From the NCBI GenBank assembly GCA_964595785.1, contig CAZQRO010000023.1:1-25616 (forward strand): a stretch of DNA of 25,616 nt. Reading direction: 5' to 3'. The position numbers were made by a program, and so were the translations under genes. Of this stretch, positions 15,648-24,637 are shown one piece after another; positions within the stretch are counted from its first letter, which is position 1; every line of letters starts with the position of its first letter. Source of the stretch: Bovifimicola sp964595785. GTDB taxonomy: Bacteria > Bacillota > Clostridia > Lachnospirales > Lachnospiraceae. The notes below the pieces were generated by a model that saw only the letters and a list, made by a program, of their open reading frames with translations, did not search any database and was not told where the DNA came from.

Positions 15648-17246
15648 TTAATTCTTACCAAATTCAGAAAGTTCTAATTCAGGATTTCTGTCAAGTACCA
15701 TATTAGGACTCCATGAATTTGCAAACAGCAATAATGGATTATCTTTTAAATCTCTAATCTTCTTCATATCAGAAGTTCCTGAAATATCATTCAGATTAAT
15801 ATCTTTATTAACTACCCATCTGATATGTTCATATGGCAGCTGTTCTAACTTAATTTCCACATTATATTCATTTTCTAATCTGTATTTTAATACATCAAAC
15901 TGTAATACACCTACCACACCTACAATAATCTCTTCCATTCCCGTATTAAATTCCTGGAATATCTGTATGGCACCTTCCTGCGCAATCTGGTTAATTCCTT
16001 TCACAAATTGCTTTCTCTTCATGGTATCCATCTGTCTTACTCTTGCAAAATGTTCCGGTGCAAATGTCGGTATCCCTTCAAATTCAAACTTTTCATTAGA
16101 AGTGCATATTGTATCACCTATAGAGAAAATTCCCGGATCAAATACACCTATTATATCACCGGCATATGCTTCTTCTACAATATGTCTCTCCTGCGCCATC
16201 ATCTGCTGTGGCTGGGATAATTTAACTTTTCTTCCACCCTGTATATGATTAACTTCCATTCCAGCTTCGAATTTTCCTGAAGTAATTCTCATAAATGCAA
16301 TTCTGTCTCTATGAGCTTTATTCATATTTGCCTGAATCTTGAATACAAATGCTGAAAAATCCTGTCTGAATGGGTCTATCTCACCAATATCAGCCTGCCT
16401 TGGAAGTGGAGATGTTGTCATTTTAAGGAAATGCTGCAAGAAATTCTCTACACCAAAGTTAGTTAATGCCGAGCCGAAAAATACCGGTGTTAAATCTCCC
16501 GCCTGAACCTCACTTAAATCAAATTCAGCACTTGCTCCATCTAATAATTCCAAATCTTCCGTTAGTTTATCATATAAGTCATTTCCCATATGCGAAACCA
16601 ACTCTGCATTATTATCTTCACTCCATTCTATTCTGCTAGTCTCAACCTCTTTCTGCCCATTCATGGCCGCCTTAAATGTCGTGACTACATTTTCCTGTCT
16701 CTCATACACACCTTTAAAAGATTTACCTGAACCAATTGGCCAGTTAATCGGACATGTGCGTATACCAAGAACATGTTCAATTTCATCTAATAAGTCAAAA
16801 GGGTCATTGGCTTCCCTGTCCATTTTATTAATAAAAGTAAATATCGGAATATGGCGCATTACACATACTTTGAATAATTTGATAGTCTGTTTTTCAACAC
16901 CTTTTGATGCATCAATAACCATTACTGCAGAATCTGCCGCCATAAGTGTTCTGTAAGTATCCTCTGAGAAGTCCTGATGTCCGGGCGTATCAAGGATATT
17001 TATGCAATAACCACCATAATTAAACTGCATTACGGAAGAAGTTACGGAAATACCTCTTTCTTTCTCTATTTCCATCCAGTCTGATACAGCATGTTTTGCC
17101 GTCTTCTTTCCCTTAACTGAACCTGCAAGATTGATGGCTTTTCCATATAACAGAAATTTTTCTGTTAAAGTAGTCTTACCTGCATCCGGATGTGAAATAA
17201 TAGCAAACGTTCTCCTCTTCTTAATCTCTGTACTTAAATCAGCCAC
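15648..17246 (-). CDS. prfC: Peptide chain release factor 3
   Basis: This 532-residue translational GTPase matches RF3 in length. The G1 loop is ISHPDAGKTTLTEK (P-loop 18-26), switch II is DTPGHQDFSEDT (86-97) and the guanine motif is NKMD (140-143). The C-terminal half has the RF3-specific segments (GVVGVLQFDVLKYRLENEYN; ISGTSDMKKIRDLKDNPLLL). RF3 recycles RF1/RF2 from the ribosome after peptide release, using GTP. The start is GTG at 17246-17244 with AAGGAGG 7 nt upstream. It stands alone between the pckA terminator and the 6S RNA gene, so it is probably monocistronic. Its own promoter in 17247-17370 is not clear to me. Confidence 0.95.
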   Translation of the reverse strand: MADLSTEIKKRRTFAIISHPDAGKTTLTEKFLLYGKAINLAGSVKGKKTAKHAVSDWMEIEKERGISVTSSVMQFNYGGYCINILDTPGHQDFSEDTYRTLMAADSAVMVIDASKGVEKQTIKLFKVCVMRHIPIFTFINKMDREANDPFDLLDEIEHVLGIRTCPINWPIGSGKSFKGVYERQENVVTTFKAAMNGQKEVETSRIEWSEDNNAELVSHMGNDLYDKLTEDLELLDGASAEFDLSEVQAGDLTPVFFGSALTNFGVENFLQHFLKMTTSPLPRQADIGEIDPFRQDFSAFVFKIQANMNKAHRDRIAFMRITSGKFEAGMEVNHIQGGRKVKLSQPQQMMAQERHIVEEAYAGDIIGVFDPGIFSIGDTICTSNEKFEFEGIPTFAPEHFARVRQMDTMKRKQFVKGINQIAQEGAIQIFQEFNTGMEEIIVGVVGVLQFDVLKYRLENEYNVEIKLEQLPYEHIRWVVNKDINLNDISGTSDMKKIRDLKDNPLLLFANSWSPNMVLDRNPELELSEFGKN

Positions 17247-17371
17247 AATGTTTCCTCCTTGAATATAAAAAGTCCATCAATGATATTTTCTTAAATCTCT
17301 TTGCCTCTGAACAATTATATGTTTTTTCGCATAACTTCTTAATAATATCACAATTCCATAAATCTCACAAG

Positions 17372-17418
17372 AAAAAAATGCTTCATAACCGATTTACTGC
17401 AACCGATTATGAAGCATT
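17372..17418 (-). terminator. Intrinsic terminator of pckA
   Basis: Minus strand: a 12-bp perfect stem AATGCTTCATAA (17418-17407) with TTATGAAGCATT (17388-17377) is followed by a T run continuing from the arm (17378-17372). It lies 40 nt after the pckA stop. Confidence 0.9.
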
Positions 17419-17457
17419 CTCACTTTATTACCTGTAAATATGGTAAATGTTTTTTAA

Positions 17458-19158
17458 TTATTTAAGTTCGTCAACAACTTTCTGGATTGCTGCTAAAGCA
17501 TCTTCAGGAAGTTTATTAAATCCGCCTTCAACTGTTTCAAGATTCTTAACATAATTAAGTCTATCCATCATACGAGCCTTTAATGTATTAACATATTCTG
17601 TATCGTTAAGGTCTGGAACGAATCCTTCCCACTCAAAGATTTCGATATCTTCAAATGGTCCCCACTGCTTAAAGTCAGCTTTCTTGTCAACTACTGCTTC
17701 AATAACACCTAATGTATCTTTAGGCTGAACTTTCTTGCCCATGAAATCACCTGTATTAATGATAAAGCAATCTACATTCTTCTCAGCAACTAACTTCTTG
17801 AATTTCTCATAGTCATTAACTAATGGATATGTTCTGAATGGATTAGCATATGGTTCAACTACTAATGCGTTAGGATCTACACCAGGAGCAAGTCTCTCAG
17901 CTGTTGATCTCTTTGTAGCAAGTGTAGCACCCATAGCTGAAGCAAGTGAAGCACCTTTTAATCTTACGATTGGTGGAATTGTAGGATCTTTCATAATCCA
18001 GAATATAGCATTAACAGGAGCATCAATCTTATCTACACGGTTTGGTGACCATAACTTAGATTTAATTGCACGTCCGTTACCATTTCTAACATCTTCTGTA
18101 ACAAGAACAACTTTTCCGTCCTCATCTAATGTAGCAGAACAGTTCTGAGCTGTTAATAAATACTTGTTATCTTCGCATGCTGTCGGGTAATCCGATGTTT
18201 TATCAAAATACGTTGGTTCCATAGCAATTGATGAACATGTATCAGCGTTGATAATAAATGCATCATCATGAAGAACTTTGATTGCTGGATATTTGCCATT
18301 ATGTTTAGCATGTGTAATTGTTGATTTACCTGAACCGGAAAGACCAAATACAGCCGCAACGAATTTAGAACCGTCTTCTAATGTGTATTCTTTCTGTCCA
18401 CCGTGGCATGAAGCATAACCATTTCTGTTAGCTAATGCCCATCCAAGTGTAAGAGTACCTTTTTTATGTTCACCAAAATATCTCATACCTAAGATAGCTG
18501 CACAGTTTGTATCTGTGTTGAAGTAGCATAAACATTTTCCATCGCAAACATCTGTCTGGTCTGAACCTACCCATTGTGGGTCAGAGAAAATGTAGATATC
18601 TGGTTCACTGCCATTACCAATTGGCTGTGATTTCTTATACATCTTAACATATTCATCAGACATGTACTGGAAGTTTAACATCCAGTTATATAAAATATTC
18701 TCTTCTCCTTCCGGAATAAGAAGATGAGCCTTTGCCATAAATTCTGTATCAAGACCAATAAATACTTCTGCATGATACATTGTCTTCCAACGAGTGTCAT
18801 AAACTGCATCCATAAGAATCTTGTCAAGTTTAGCACAATTTGTGCCTTCTTTACCTGTGATTCTTCTTGCTGCTGCATAACGTCCTGTGATTGAACCATC
18901 ATTAAATAATAAAACTTTTGCATCCGGTTCAAGACCAAACTCTTCGCCTCTGTATACCGGCATATCTGTTACGATAGTTCCAGGTGAGTTCTTTGCTAAT
19001 TCATAAGCTTCTTTAAGAGTGTTAATCTTAATTACGTTGTTACCATAGAAAGGTGCTTCAATGATAGCACGTGTGTTTGTTACAGGTGTACCTACTTTAG
19101 GAAAACCTACTTTGTTAGGACCAATTTCTGTTCTTGCATAATAAGCCTTTGTTGACAT
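17458..19158 (-). CDS. pckA: Phosphoenolpyruvate carboxykinase (ATP), divergent clade
   Basis: The 566 residues include the PEPCK phosphate loop VFGLSGSGKST (272-280) followed by VLHDDAFIINADT, which matches the kinase and metal-binding segments, and GRYAAARR near the oxaloacetate site. It interconverts oxaloacetate plus ATP with PEP plus CO2; in fermentative Clostridia it often runs toward oxaloacetate. The FEGGCYAK segment of the E. coli-type enzyme is not evident, placing this in the separate clade common in Lachnospiraceae. AAGGAGG lies 9 nt before the ATG. It is monocistronic, with a consensus promoter at 19275-19303, a hairpin-bearing leader and a terminator. Codon use is biased to a small set (GTT, AAC, GGT, CTT), suggesting high expression. 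Confidence 0.9.
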   Translation of the reverse strand: MSTKAYYARTEIGPNKVGFPKVGTPVTNTRAIIEAPFYGNNVIKINTLKEAYELAKNSPGTIVTDMPVYRGEEFGLEPDAKVLLFNDGSITGRYAAARRITGKEGTNCAKLDKILMDAVYDTRWKTMYHAEVFIGLDTEFMAKAHLLIPEGEENILYNWMLNFQYMSDEYVKMYKKSQPIGNGSEPDIYIFSDPQWVGSDQTDVCDGKCLCYFNTDTNCAAILGMRYFGEHKKGTLTLGWALANRNGYASCHGGQKEYTLEDGSKFVAAVFGLSGSGKSTITHAKHNGKYPAIKVLHDDAFIINADTCSSIAMEPTYFDKTSDYPTACEDNKYLLTAQNCSATLDEDGKVVLVTEDVRNGNGRAIKSKLWSPNRVDKIDAPVNAIFWIMKDPTIPPIVRLKGASLASAMGATLATKRSTAERLAPGVDPNALVVEPYANPFRTYPLVNDYEKFKKLVAEKNVDCFIINTGDFMGKKVQPKDTLGVIEAVVDKKADFKQWGPFEDIEIFEWEGFVPDLNDTEYVNTLKARMMDRLNYVKNLETVEGGFNKLPEDALAAIQKVVDELK

Positions 19159-19193
19159 TATGTGTATCCTCCTTAAAATAATATATTATTAAT

Positions 19194-19235
19194 GGACTTT
19201 TCCTGCATACATACCAGTACGCAACAGAAAAATCC
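19194..19235 (-). promoter_or_regulatory. Long hairpin in the pckA leader
   Basis: Minus strand: GGATTTTTC pairs with GAAAAGTCC (one wobble), and an inner 7-bp stem TGCGTAC/GTATGCA closes loop TGGTAT. There is no T run, so it is not a terminator. It ends 20 nt before the ribosome site and may affect mRNA stability or bind a regulator. Confidence 0.6.
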
Positions 19236-19274
19236 ACTTTTGGAAAACGTGTTAAAAAATTCGAAATCCTAGAG

Positions 19275-19303
19275 ATTATCTCATTTTTTCATAAAGTTGT
19301 CAA
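19275..19303 (-). promoter_or_regulatory. Promoter of pckA with an operator-like palindrome
   Basis: TTGACA (19303-19298), 17 nt, GATAAT (19280-19275). The -10 box is embedded in the palindrome GAGATAATCTC, which could be a repressor site. Predicted start near 19268. Confidence 0.8.
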
Positions 19304-19346
19304 TACAAATCTATATAAAATAACTATGAATTTTCTTAATTATTTA

Positions 19347-20006
19347 TTAATTTTTCTCTGCTATTTCATTTTTGTTTTTATAAATAGAATTTGACGGAAC
19401 ATATCCTCTTACCATTGACAGTGGATAAACATTTGTATTTGAGCCTATTACGGTTCCCGGATTCATAACCGTATTACATCCAATCTCAACATTACTTCCA
19501 AGAATAGCTCCTAACTTCTTAAGTCCTGTTTCCACATAGCCCTCCGGTGTTTTAATTGAAACCATGGATTTATCTGATTTCAAATTGGAAGTTATTGAGC
19601 CTGCACCCATATGAGATTTATATGAAAGAATTGAATTACCAACATAATTATAATGAGGTGTCTGCACACAGTTAAATAATATTGTACTCTTTAATTCAGT
19701 TGAATTTCCGACTACACTGCCTTTTCCCACCACGGCACATCCTCTGATAAATGCACAATGTCTGATTTCTGCACCTTCATCAATTATAAGAGGACCATTT
19801 AAAGATGCAGTAGGTGCTACTTTCGCACTTTTAGCTATCCATATATTTTCTCCTCTTTTTTCATATATATCTTCAGGTAATGCATTTCCAAGTTCAATTA
19901 TCTTATTCTCTAAATTCTTAAATACTTCCCATGGATATGTTAATCCTTCAAAAAATTCTTTTGTTATTGTCTCGTTTAAATCTAATAATTCTTTTATCTC
20001 TAACAT
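19347..20006 (-). CDS. Left-handed beta-helix (hexapeptide repeat) protein, GlmU-C-like
   Basis: In this 219-residue protein residues ~55-205 are hexapeptide repeats ([IV]-G-x(4) pattern: VVGKGSVVGNSTEL, AILGSNVEIGCNTVMNPGTV, VIGSNTNVYPLSMV). It resembles the C-terminal acetyltransferase half of GlmU and proteins annotated as UDP-N-acetylglucosamine diphosphorylase-like in Clostridia. HYNYVGNSILSYKSHMGAGS corresponds to the GlmU segment carrying the catalytic His and acetyl-CoA-site residues. The N-terminal ~50 residues are helical (EIKELLDLNETITKEFF) and contain no pyrophosphorylase domain, so it is likely only an acyl- or nucleotidyl-type transferase of unknown substrate. It lies 50 nt after topB and probably shares its transcript. 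Confidence 0.75.
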   Translation of the reverse strand: MLEIKELLDLNETITKEFFEGLTYPWEVFKNLENKIIELGNALPEDIYEKRGENIWIAKSAKVAPTASLNGPLIIDEGAEIRHCAFIRGCAVVGKGSVVGNSTELKSTILFNCVQTPHYNYVGNSILSYKSHMGAGSITSNLKSDKSMVSIKTPEGYVETGLKKLGAILGSNVEIGCNTVMNPGTVIGSNTNVYPLSMVRGYVPSNSIYKNKNEIAEKN

Positions 20007-20056
20007 TTTTCTACACTTTCTATAATTTATTCTTTAATAACTTTTTTATATTTTTA

Positions 20057-22090
20057 CTATTTCTTTTTATAAAATACAGACACTTCATCAAATTTATTTC
20101 TTAATTCATATTGTCTGTTTGAATTAACCACACCCATGGTTCGTCTGCTCACAAATCCTTCTAACTTATCCATATATTCTCCGGATGTAATCTTTCCCTC
20201 TGCCACATATGTAAGACCTTTTTCCCAGCTCGCGGTAAGTTCCGGATTAAGCAGATGACTTATGGAAGAATTCACCACCTCATATACCATTTCCCCCATC
20301 TGCGTCGGTGTAATTATCTGAGTTTTTTTATTTAATGCAATGTATTTGATATTCACCAGTTTTTTAAGTATCTCTGCCCTAGTGGCACTTGTTCCAATAC
20401 CACTTCCTTTAATCTGGGCTCTCAGTTCCTCATCTTCTATTAATTGACCTGCACTTTCCATTGCAAGAATAAGCGAACCTGAATTATATCTCTTTGGCGG
20501 CGATGTCTTACCCTCTTTAATTGATAATTCATTGCAGACGAGTGTATCACCTTTTCTAACCTTTTTCAATAATTCAATAGTATTAATATCAAGAGTCTGT
20601 TCTCCCTCTTTTGAAGTATCTGACTCACTGTCTTCTTTCTTCTTTGCAAAAGAATATTTCATAAGTTTGAGATAACCTTCATCAGTTAAAATCTTAAAAT
20701 TAGAGAAAAAGTTTTCCACAAATGCATCTTCACCTTCTCTAATCGGCATTGATGTTTTAATTCCTACTTTCTGATACTGCGCCGGCGGATAAAATATACT
20801 TAAAAATCTTCTGGCAATAACTTCATATACCTTGGCATATAAAGGATTCATTCCATTAAGTGCACTTATTCCCTGACCTGTCGGTATGATGGCATAATGA
20901 TCCGTAATCTGCTTGTCATCCACATATCTCGTCTTTGCAATTTCTCTGTATGCTGTACCGCCTAATACTTCTTTTGCATATTCTGATACCTGTACATATC
21001 CGCATAATCCTCTGATGTTTTTATCTATTTCCTTAGATACGGCTGTTGACAGCACACGGGCATCTGTTCTCGGATAAGTAACACATTTTTTTTCATACAA
21101 TTCCTGTACTACCTTAAGTGTCTCATCAGGACTGATTTTAAACAGCTTCGAGCATTCGTTTTGTAATTCTGCCAGATTAAACAGCAATGGCGGATTTTTT
21201 TTCTCAGTCTTTTTTTCCACACTTTCAACCGTAGTTTCTTTACCTGTAGTTTCTAACAGACCTATTAATTCTTTAGCCCACTTTTCTTCTTTGAATCCAT
21301 TCTCTTTATATAAATATGGTGACTGAAAATATTTAGACTTACTATTTACCCGCCACTCACTGTCAAAATTGAAATTATCTGAACATTTAATACCAGCATT
21401 CACACGATAAAATGGTATCTCTACAAATGCACGTATTTCTCTTTCTCTTCTTACAATCATTCCAAGTACACAAGTCATCACACGTCCTACAGATAACACT
21501 GACCTGTCTGTTCTTAAATAATTTGATATACTGTTACCGTATTTAAGTGTAAGTACACGGGAAAAATTAATACCCATAAGATAATCTTCTTTTGCTCTCA
21601 GATATGCGGCAGAAGACAGATTATCATATTCAGATATGTCCTTCGCAGTTTTAATACCTTTAATAATCTCTTCTTCAGTCTGGGAGTCAATCCATACTCT
21701 CTTCTCATTCTTATCATGTACTCCCGCCATCTGAGCCACCAGACGATATATGTATTCCCCTTCTCTTCCTGAGTCAGTACATACATAAATGGTATCCACA
21801 TCTTCTCTGTTTAAAAGACCCTTTACAGTATTAAACTGTTTCTTTACTCCATCTATTACTTCATATTTCCAATCCTTTGGCAGAAAAGGAAGTGTCTGTA
21901 TACTCCACTTCTTCAGTGCCGAATCATAAACTTCCGGATAACTCATTGTAACTAAATGTCCAACACACCAGGTAACAATACCTGATTCATTTTCTATGTA
22001 TCCATCATTATTTCTTCCTGTAATCTTCAATGCTTTCGCAAATTCCCTTGCAACACTGGGTTTCTCTGCAATATATACTGATTTTGCCAT
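20057..22090 (-). CDS. topB: DNA topoisomerase III
   Basis: This 677-residue type IA topoisomerase has a Toprim domain with AEKPSVAREFAKAL (8-21) and CTDSGREGEYIYR (104-116), then the SVGRVMTCVLG segment. The active-site tyrosine is in CVTYPRTDARVLS (Y339), and the C-terminal part of the core has GIGTSATRAEILKKL. It relaxes negative supercoils and decatenates DNA through a 5'-phosphotyrosine. No C-terminal zinc fingers are present, as usual for TopB of this group. GAGGTGAAAG precedes the ATG. The 56-nt gap to the yfbR-like gene upstream suggests an operon of yfbR, topB and the LbH gene. Short TopB homologues also occur on mobile elements, but nothing mobile surrounds this one. Confidence 0.93.
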   Translation of the reverse strand: MAKSVYIAEKPSVAREFAKALKITGRNNDGYIENESGIVTWCVGHLVTMSYPEVYDSALKKWSIQTLPFLPKDWKYEVIDGVKKQFNTVKGLLNREDVDTIYVCTDSGREGEYIYRLVAQMAGVHDKNEKRVWIDSQTEEEIIKGIKTAKDISEYDNLSSAAYLRAKEDYLMGINFSRVLTLKYGNSISNYLRTDRSVLSVGRVMTCVLGMIVRREREIRAFVEIPFYRVNAGIKCSDNFNFDSEWRVNSKSKYFQSPYLYKENGFKEEKWAKELIGLLETTGKETTVESVEKKTEKKNPPLLFNLAELQNECSKLFKISPDETLKVVQELYEKKCVTYPRTDARVLSTAVSKEIDKNIRGLCGYVQVSEYAKEVLGGTAYREIAKTRYVDDKQITDHYAIIPTGQGISALNGMNPLYAKVYEVIARRFLSIFYPPAQYQKVGIKTSMPIREGEDAFVENFFSNFKILTDEGYLKLMKYSFAKKKEDSESDTSKEGEQTLDINTIELLKKVRKGDTLVCNELSIKEGKTSPPKRYNSGSLILAMESAGQLIEDEELRAQIKGSGIGTSATRAEILKKLVNIKYIALNKKTQIITPTQMGEMVYEVVNSSISHLLNPELTASWEKGLTYVAEGKITSGEYMDKLEGFVSRRTMGVVNSNRQYELRNKFDEVSVFYKKK

Positions 22091-22146
22091 CTTTCACCTC
22101 ATGCTCCTTATTGTAACTGTTTAAGGCAGCTACTCAATATTAAAAA

Positions 22147-22734
22147 CTATGCCTGCTCGTCTATTGTAAGGCTGTATGACTCTAAAAATTTATCTAAAAA
22201 GTAATCTGCTTCTCTACATTTCATATTTCTAATTGCTTCAATTGTAGCTTTTTCAGCCTGAATAAAATCTGAATTGCCCATTCTTTTTTCTTCCACACAT
22301 TTTATAAGTGCTGAAATTTTATCTGCGGCTTTTACTAACATATGACATTCTTTACTTCTCATTTCTTCGCTTAATACCTTTTCATATACCGGTTTCATTT
22401 CTTCCGGCAAAGATGAAACCAATTTACTAATTGCCGTATCTTCAACCACTTTATATGCTTCCTTTATCTCTGGTGCAAAATATTTAACCGGAGTAGGTAA
22501 ATCACCGGTTATAATCTCCGATACATCATGATACATTGCTGCAACTGCCACTTCATCAGGGTTAATATCACCATTAAAATAGACATTGTTAATAACAGCA
22601 AGGGCATGAGCAATCATTCCTACTTCTAAACTGTGTTCGGCTATATTTTCAGATATGGTATTCCGCATAAGACCCCATCTGTTTATATATTTCATTCTTG
22701 ATATCATTGCAAAAAAATTATAATTATCTTTCAC
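22147..22734 (-). CDS. yfbR: 5'-deoxynucleotidase YfbR-like HD-domain protein
   Basis: This 195-residue HD-domain hydrolase has SENIAEHSLEVGMIAHALA (H34), the metal-binding pair in AAMYHDVSEIITGDLPTPVKY (H69, D70) and a later KAADKISALI (D138). The order and the GDLPTPVKY segment match E. coli YfbR (199 residues), which dephosphorylates deoxynucleoside 5'-monophosphates. The start is GTG at 22734-22732 with GAGGTAAA just upstream. It heads the probable yfbR-topB-LbH operon. A promoter is not obvious in the hairpin-rich stretch before it. Confidence 0.88.
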   Translation of the reverse strand: MKDNYNFFAMISRMKYINRWGLMRNTISENIAEHSLEVGMIAHALAVINNVYFNGDINPDEVAVAAMYHDVSEIITGDLPTPVKYFAPEIKEAYKVVEDTAISKLVSSLPEEMKPVYEKVLSEEMRSKECHMLVKAADKISALIKCVEEKRMGNSDFIQAEKATIEAIRNMKCREADYFLDKFLESYSLTIDEQA

Positions 22735-22771
22735 ACTTTACCTCATGCCGGAGTATTTTTTTGCGAGGGCT

Positions 22772-22871
22772 GACGAGCAGAATCTCAAATTCTGCTCTGT
22801 CATATACAAGTTTGCACTCCGTCGCAAACTTGGCGGGTGAAAGATTTACTCATCAGAGAAATCTTTCACCC
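22772..22871. repeat. Array of three strong hairpins
   Basis: Three perfect inverted repeats follow one another. The first has 9-bp arms GAGCAGAAT/ATTCTGCTC (22775-22797), extended by TGAC/GTCA. The second has 9-bp arms CAAGTTTGC/GCAAACTTG (22807-22832). The third has 13-bp arms GGGTGAAAGATTT/AAATCTTTCACCC (22835-22871). None is followed by a T run on either strand. They fill the space between the aldose-epimerase relic and the yfbR-like gene and look like a small non-autonomous palindromic element or a structured transcript. Confidence 0.8.
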
Positions 22872-22893
22872 TTACCTCCATGTCAGACCGTTT

Positions 22894-23082
22894 TTATAAA
22901 TCTTCCATAAAATCATATTCAAATTTTGTCTGTGTTTTCATAACATATCCTGCTTTAACTACGGGACTTGGAAATTCTTTTATATTAATTGCATCCGGAT
23001 AGAATTGTGTTTCAAAACACACTCCCGGATTTTCACAATATTTAACACCATCTTTCCCTTTTTCATTTTTCCTTTTCTCCAC
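22894..23082 (-). pseudogene. galM: Aldose 1-epimerase C-terminal relic
   Basis: The frame encodes 62 residues. From GVKYCENPGVCFETQFYPD on, it matches the C-terminal end of galactose mutarotases (GVCLETQ.FPDA.N...FPSP.LK.GE.Y...T.Y.F), including AINIKEFPSPVVKAGYVMKT. The catalytic His and the substrate-binding N-terminal 280 residues are absent, so the enzyme that interconverts alpha- and beta-hexoses cannot be made. The first seven codons (GTG at 23082, then a Lys/Glu-rich run) are fortuitous and overlap the terminator of the DUF4956 gene. The deletion joins that gene's 3' end directly to the galM tail. Confidence 0.75.
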
Positions 23083-23086
23083 AATA

Positions 23087-23136
23087 AAAAATGTTATAAT
23101 TTCACAGTTTCACATCTGCACAATTATAACATTTTT
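23087..23136 (-). terminator. Terminator after the DUF4956 gene
   Basis: A 15-bp perfect inverted repeat, AAAAATGTTATAATT (23087-23101) with AATTATAACATTTTT (23122-23136). T-rich arms at both ends make it a likely bidirectional terminator. Confidence 0.75.
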
Positions 23137-23163
23137 ATATAAACTAGGCAATAAATTAATTTT

Positions 23164-23847
23164 TTACAAAAGTTCTCTTGTTTCCGCATTGCACAAAACA
23201 ATATTTAAATTTCCATTTCTACATCTCAAATCATCAATAAACTTTTTCTGGTCAGCATCTTTTTTCAGATTAATCAGATATGAAAGTTCATACATTGAAC
23301 CCAGATTAGTGGTTTTAACTCTGTCAAGTGTAGCCTCTGTAGTGTATTCATTAAATATTTCATCAAACGTACCATTGAAATTTAAGTTTTCCGGAATTGT
23401 AATACGAAGCGTCTTCTGCATATTTTTAACAACTCCATAACCTGTAATCATTAATAACAGATATACAATCCCAACTATTGCAGTAAATATTGCTGCAAAA
23501 CTTATGTATCCAAGACCAGCGGCAAGTCCCACTGCCATTGAAAAGAACACACTCGTAATATCTTTTGAGTCTCCCGGAACACTACGAAATCTTACTAATG
23601 CAAATGCTCCTGCCATTGAAAATGCTCTTGCTACATTACTTCCCACAAGCATAATTACTATGGCTACAATTGCCGGCAATATTACTAAAGTGATTGCAAA
23701 ATTAGTGGATATTCTTTTCTTTCTGTCACTAAAAATGTATATCAGGCTTATTACCAAGCCTAAAACAAGTGCAGCTCCAATGCAAATCAAAGCTTCTTTT
23801 GTACTTAATCCCTCAGTTGATGTTGTGTCTAAAATAGTTTTTAACAT
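23164..23847 (-). CDS. DUF4956 membrane protein
   Basis: This 227-residue protein has four predicted membrane helices: about 18-40 (ALICIGAALVLGLVISLIYI), 52-68, a paired region near 95-120 and 122-140 (IFTAIVGIVYLLLMITGYG). A cytosolic C-terminal domain of ~85 residues follows. The conserved loop ARAFSMAGAFALVRFRSVPGD between helices 2 and 3 is the hallmark of DUF4956. In many bacteria DUF4956 genes sit beside VTC-domain genes, as here, which suggests a membrane partner of the polyphosphate-type polymerase; the activity is not established. GGAG precedes the ATG by 8 nt, and the gene follows the VTC gene by 67 nt. Confidence 0.88.
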   Translation of the reverse strand: MLKTILDTTSTEGLSTKEALICIGAALVLGLVISLIYIFSDRKKRISTNFAITLVILPAIVAIVIMLVGSNVARAFSMAGAFALVRFRSVPGDSKDITSVFFSMAVGLAAGLGYISFAAIFTAIVGIVYLLLMITGYGVVKNMQKTLRITIPENLNFNGTFDEIFNEYTTEATLDRVKTTNLGSMYELSYLINLKKDADQKKFIDDLRCRNGNLNIVLCNAETRELL

Positions 23848-23914
23848 ATAATTTTCTCCATTCTCAATATGATATTTTCCTCTTTACATTTTCAACTTTA
23901 CTACTGCATTCCTG

Positions 23915-24637
23915 CTAAATAATATTTTCTTTCACCAGAAAATGCCTGTATTCAGCACCATACTTTGAAAAAGATACTCCTTTCATTTCAAGTTCTGTCA
24001 ATATGCCTGTAAGCCACAGTGGAAAACTGGTAGGCGTCTTTATTTCTAGCAGCACTATTCCTTTATCTAAAAGTTGTTCTCCTTCGTCACTTAACTCTAA
24101 TCTTAAGTTATCCCTTCTTGTCCTGATGTTCCTGTCAAATGTGATTCTTAAGTCATTATCTTCCCTGCCAAACATTGCCATTCTGTCATATGCCAGAAAT
24201 AATTTTGCCTTTGGCTTATAAAATCTCATAAAGAATTCTAATTCTTTTATTACCTGAATATTCAGATAATCACCTTCTGATGGAATGGTTCCGTCAAACA
24301 GAAAATCATATGCCTGGGCAAGAGTTAATAATGTTCTTCTCTTATTTACAATTCCACAATACTTTTTCTTAATTTCTAAAAATACCATATCATCCATTTT
24401 AGGAATACCATAACTTCTAAGTCTCAATTTCTCTTTATAAACCGGCTTATCAATGGATGTTCTTATCAGTTCATCAGAATCCGTGTCAAAATAAATATTA
24501 TTGATTGAATAGAAATTTCCATTCCGGCAGAATTCATCCACCTCCATATAAGATTCTATTTCAGCATAAAATTTATTATATGTGTCCTCAGTTATCAAAT
24601 ATTTTTTTTCAATTCTGTTAAATACTTCAATAGCCAT
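23915..24637 (-). CDS. VTC-domain protein (polyphosphate polymerase-like)
   Basis: The 240 residues form a complete VTC tunnel domain: NRIEKKYLI (8-16), IYFDTDS (48-54), KEKLRLRSYG (68-77), FLEIKKKY (86-93), LAYDRMA, RITFDRNIR, VLLEIKT and FSKYGAEYRHF. These basic and acidic strand residues line the catalytic tunnel in yeast Vtc4, which makes polyphosphate from ATP. Bacterial stand-alone VTC proteins are presumed to act similarly, but few are tested. Its ATG overlaps the histidine-kinase stop by 11 nt, so the two are translationally coupled, and DUF4956 follows. Confidence 0.87.
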   Translation of the reverse strand: MAIEVFNRIEKKYLITEDTYNKFYAEIESYMEVDEFCRNGNFYSINNIYFDTDSDELIRTSIDKPVYKEKLRLRSYGIPKMDDMVFLEIKKKYCGIVNKRRTLLTLAQAYDFLFDGTIPSEGDYLNIQVIKELEFFMRFYKPKAKLFLAYDRMAMFGREDNDLRITFDRNIRTRRDNLRLELSDEGEQLLDKGIVLLEIKTPTSFPLWLTGILTELEMKGVSFSKYGAEYRHFLVKENII

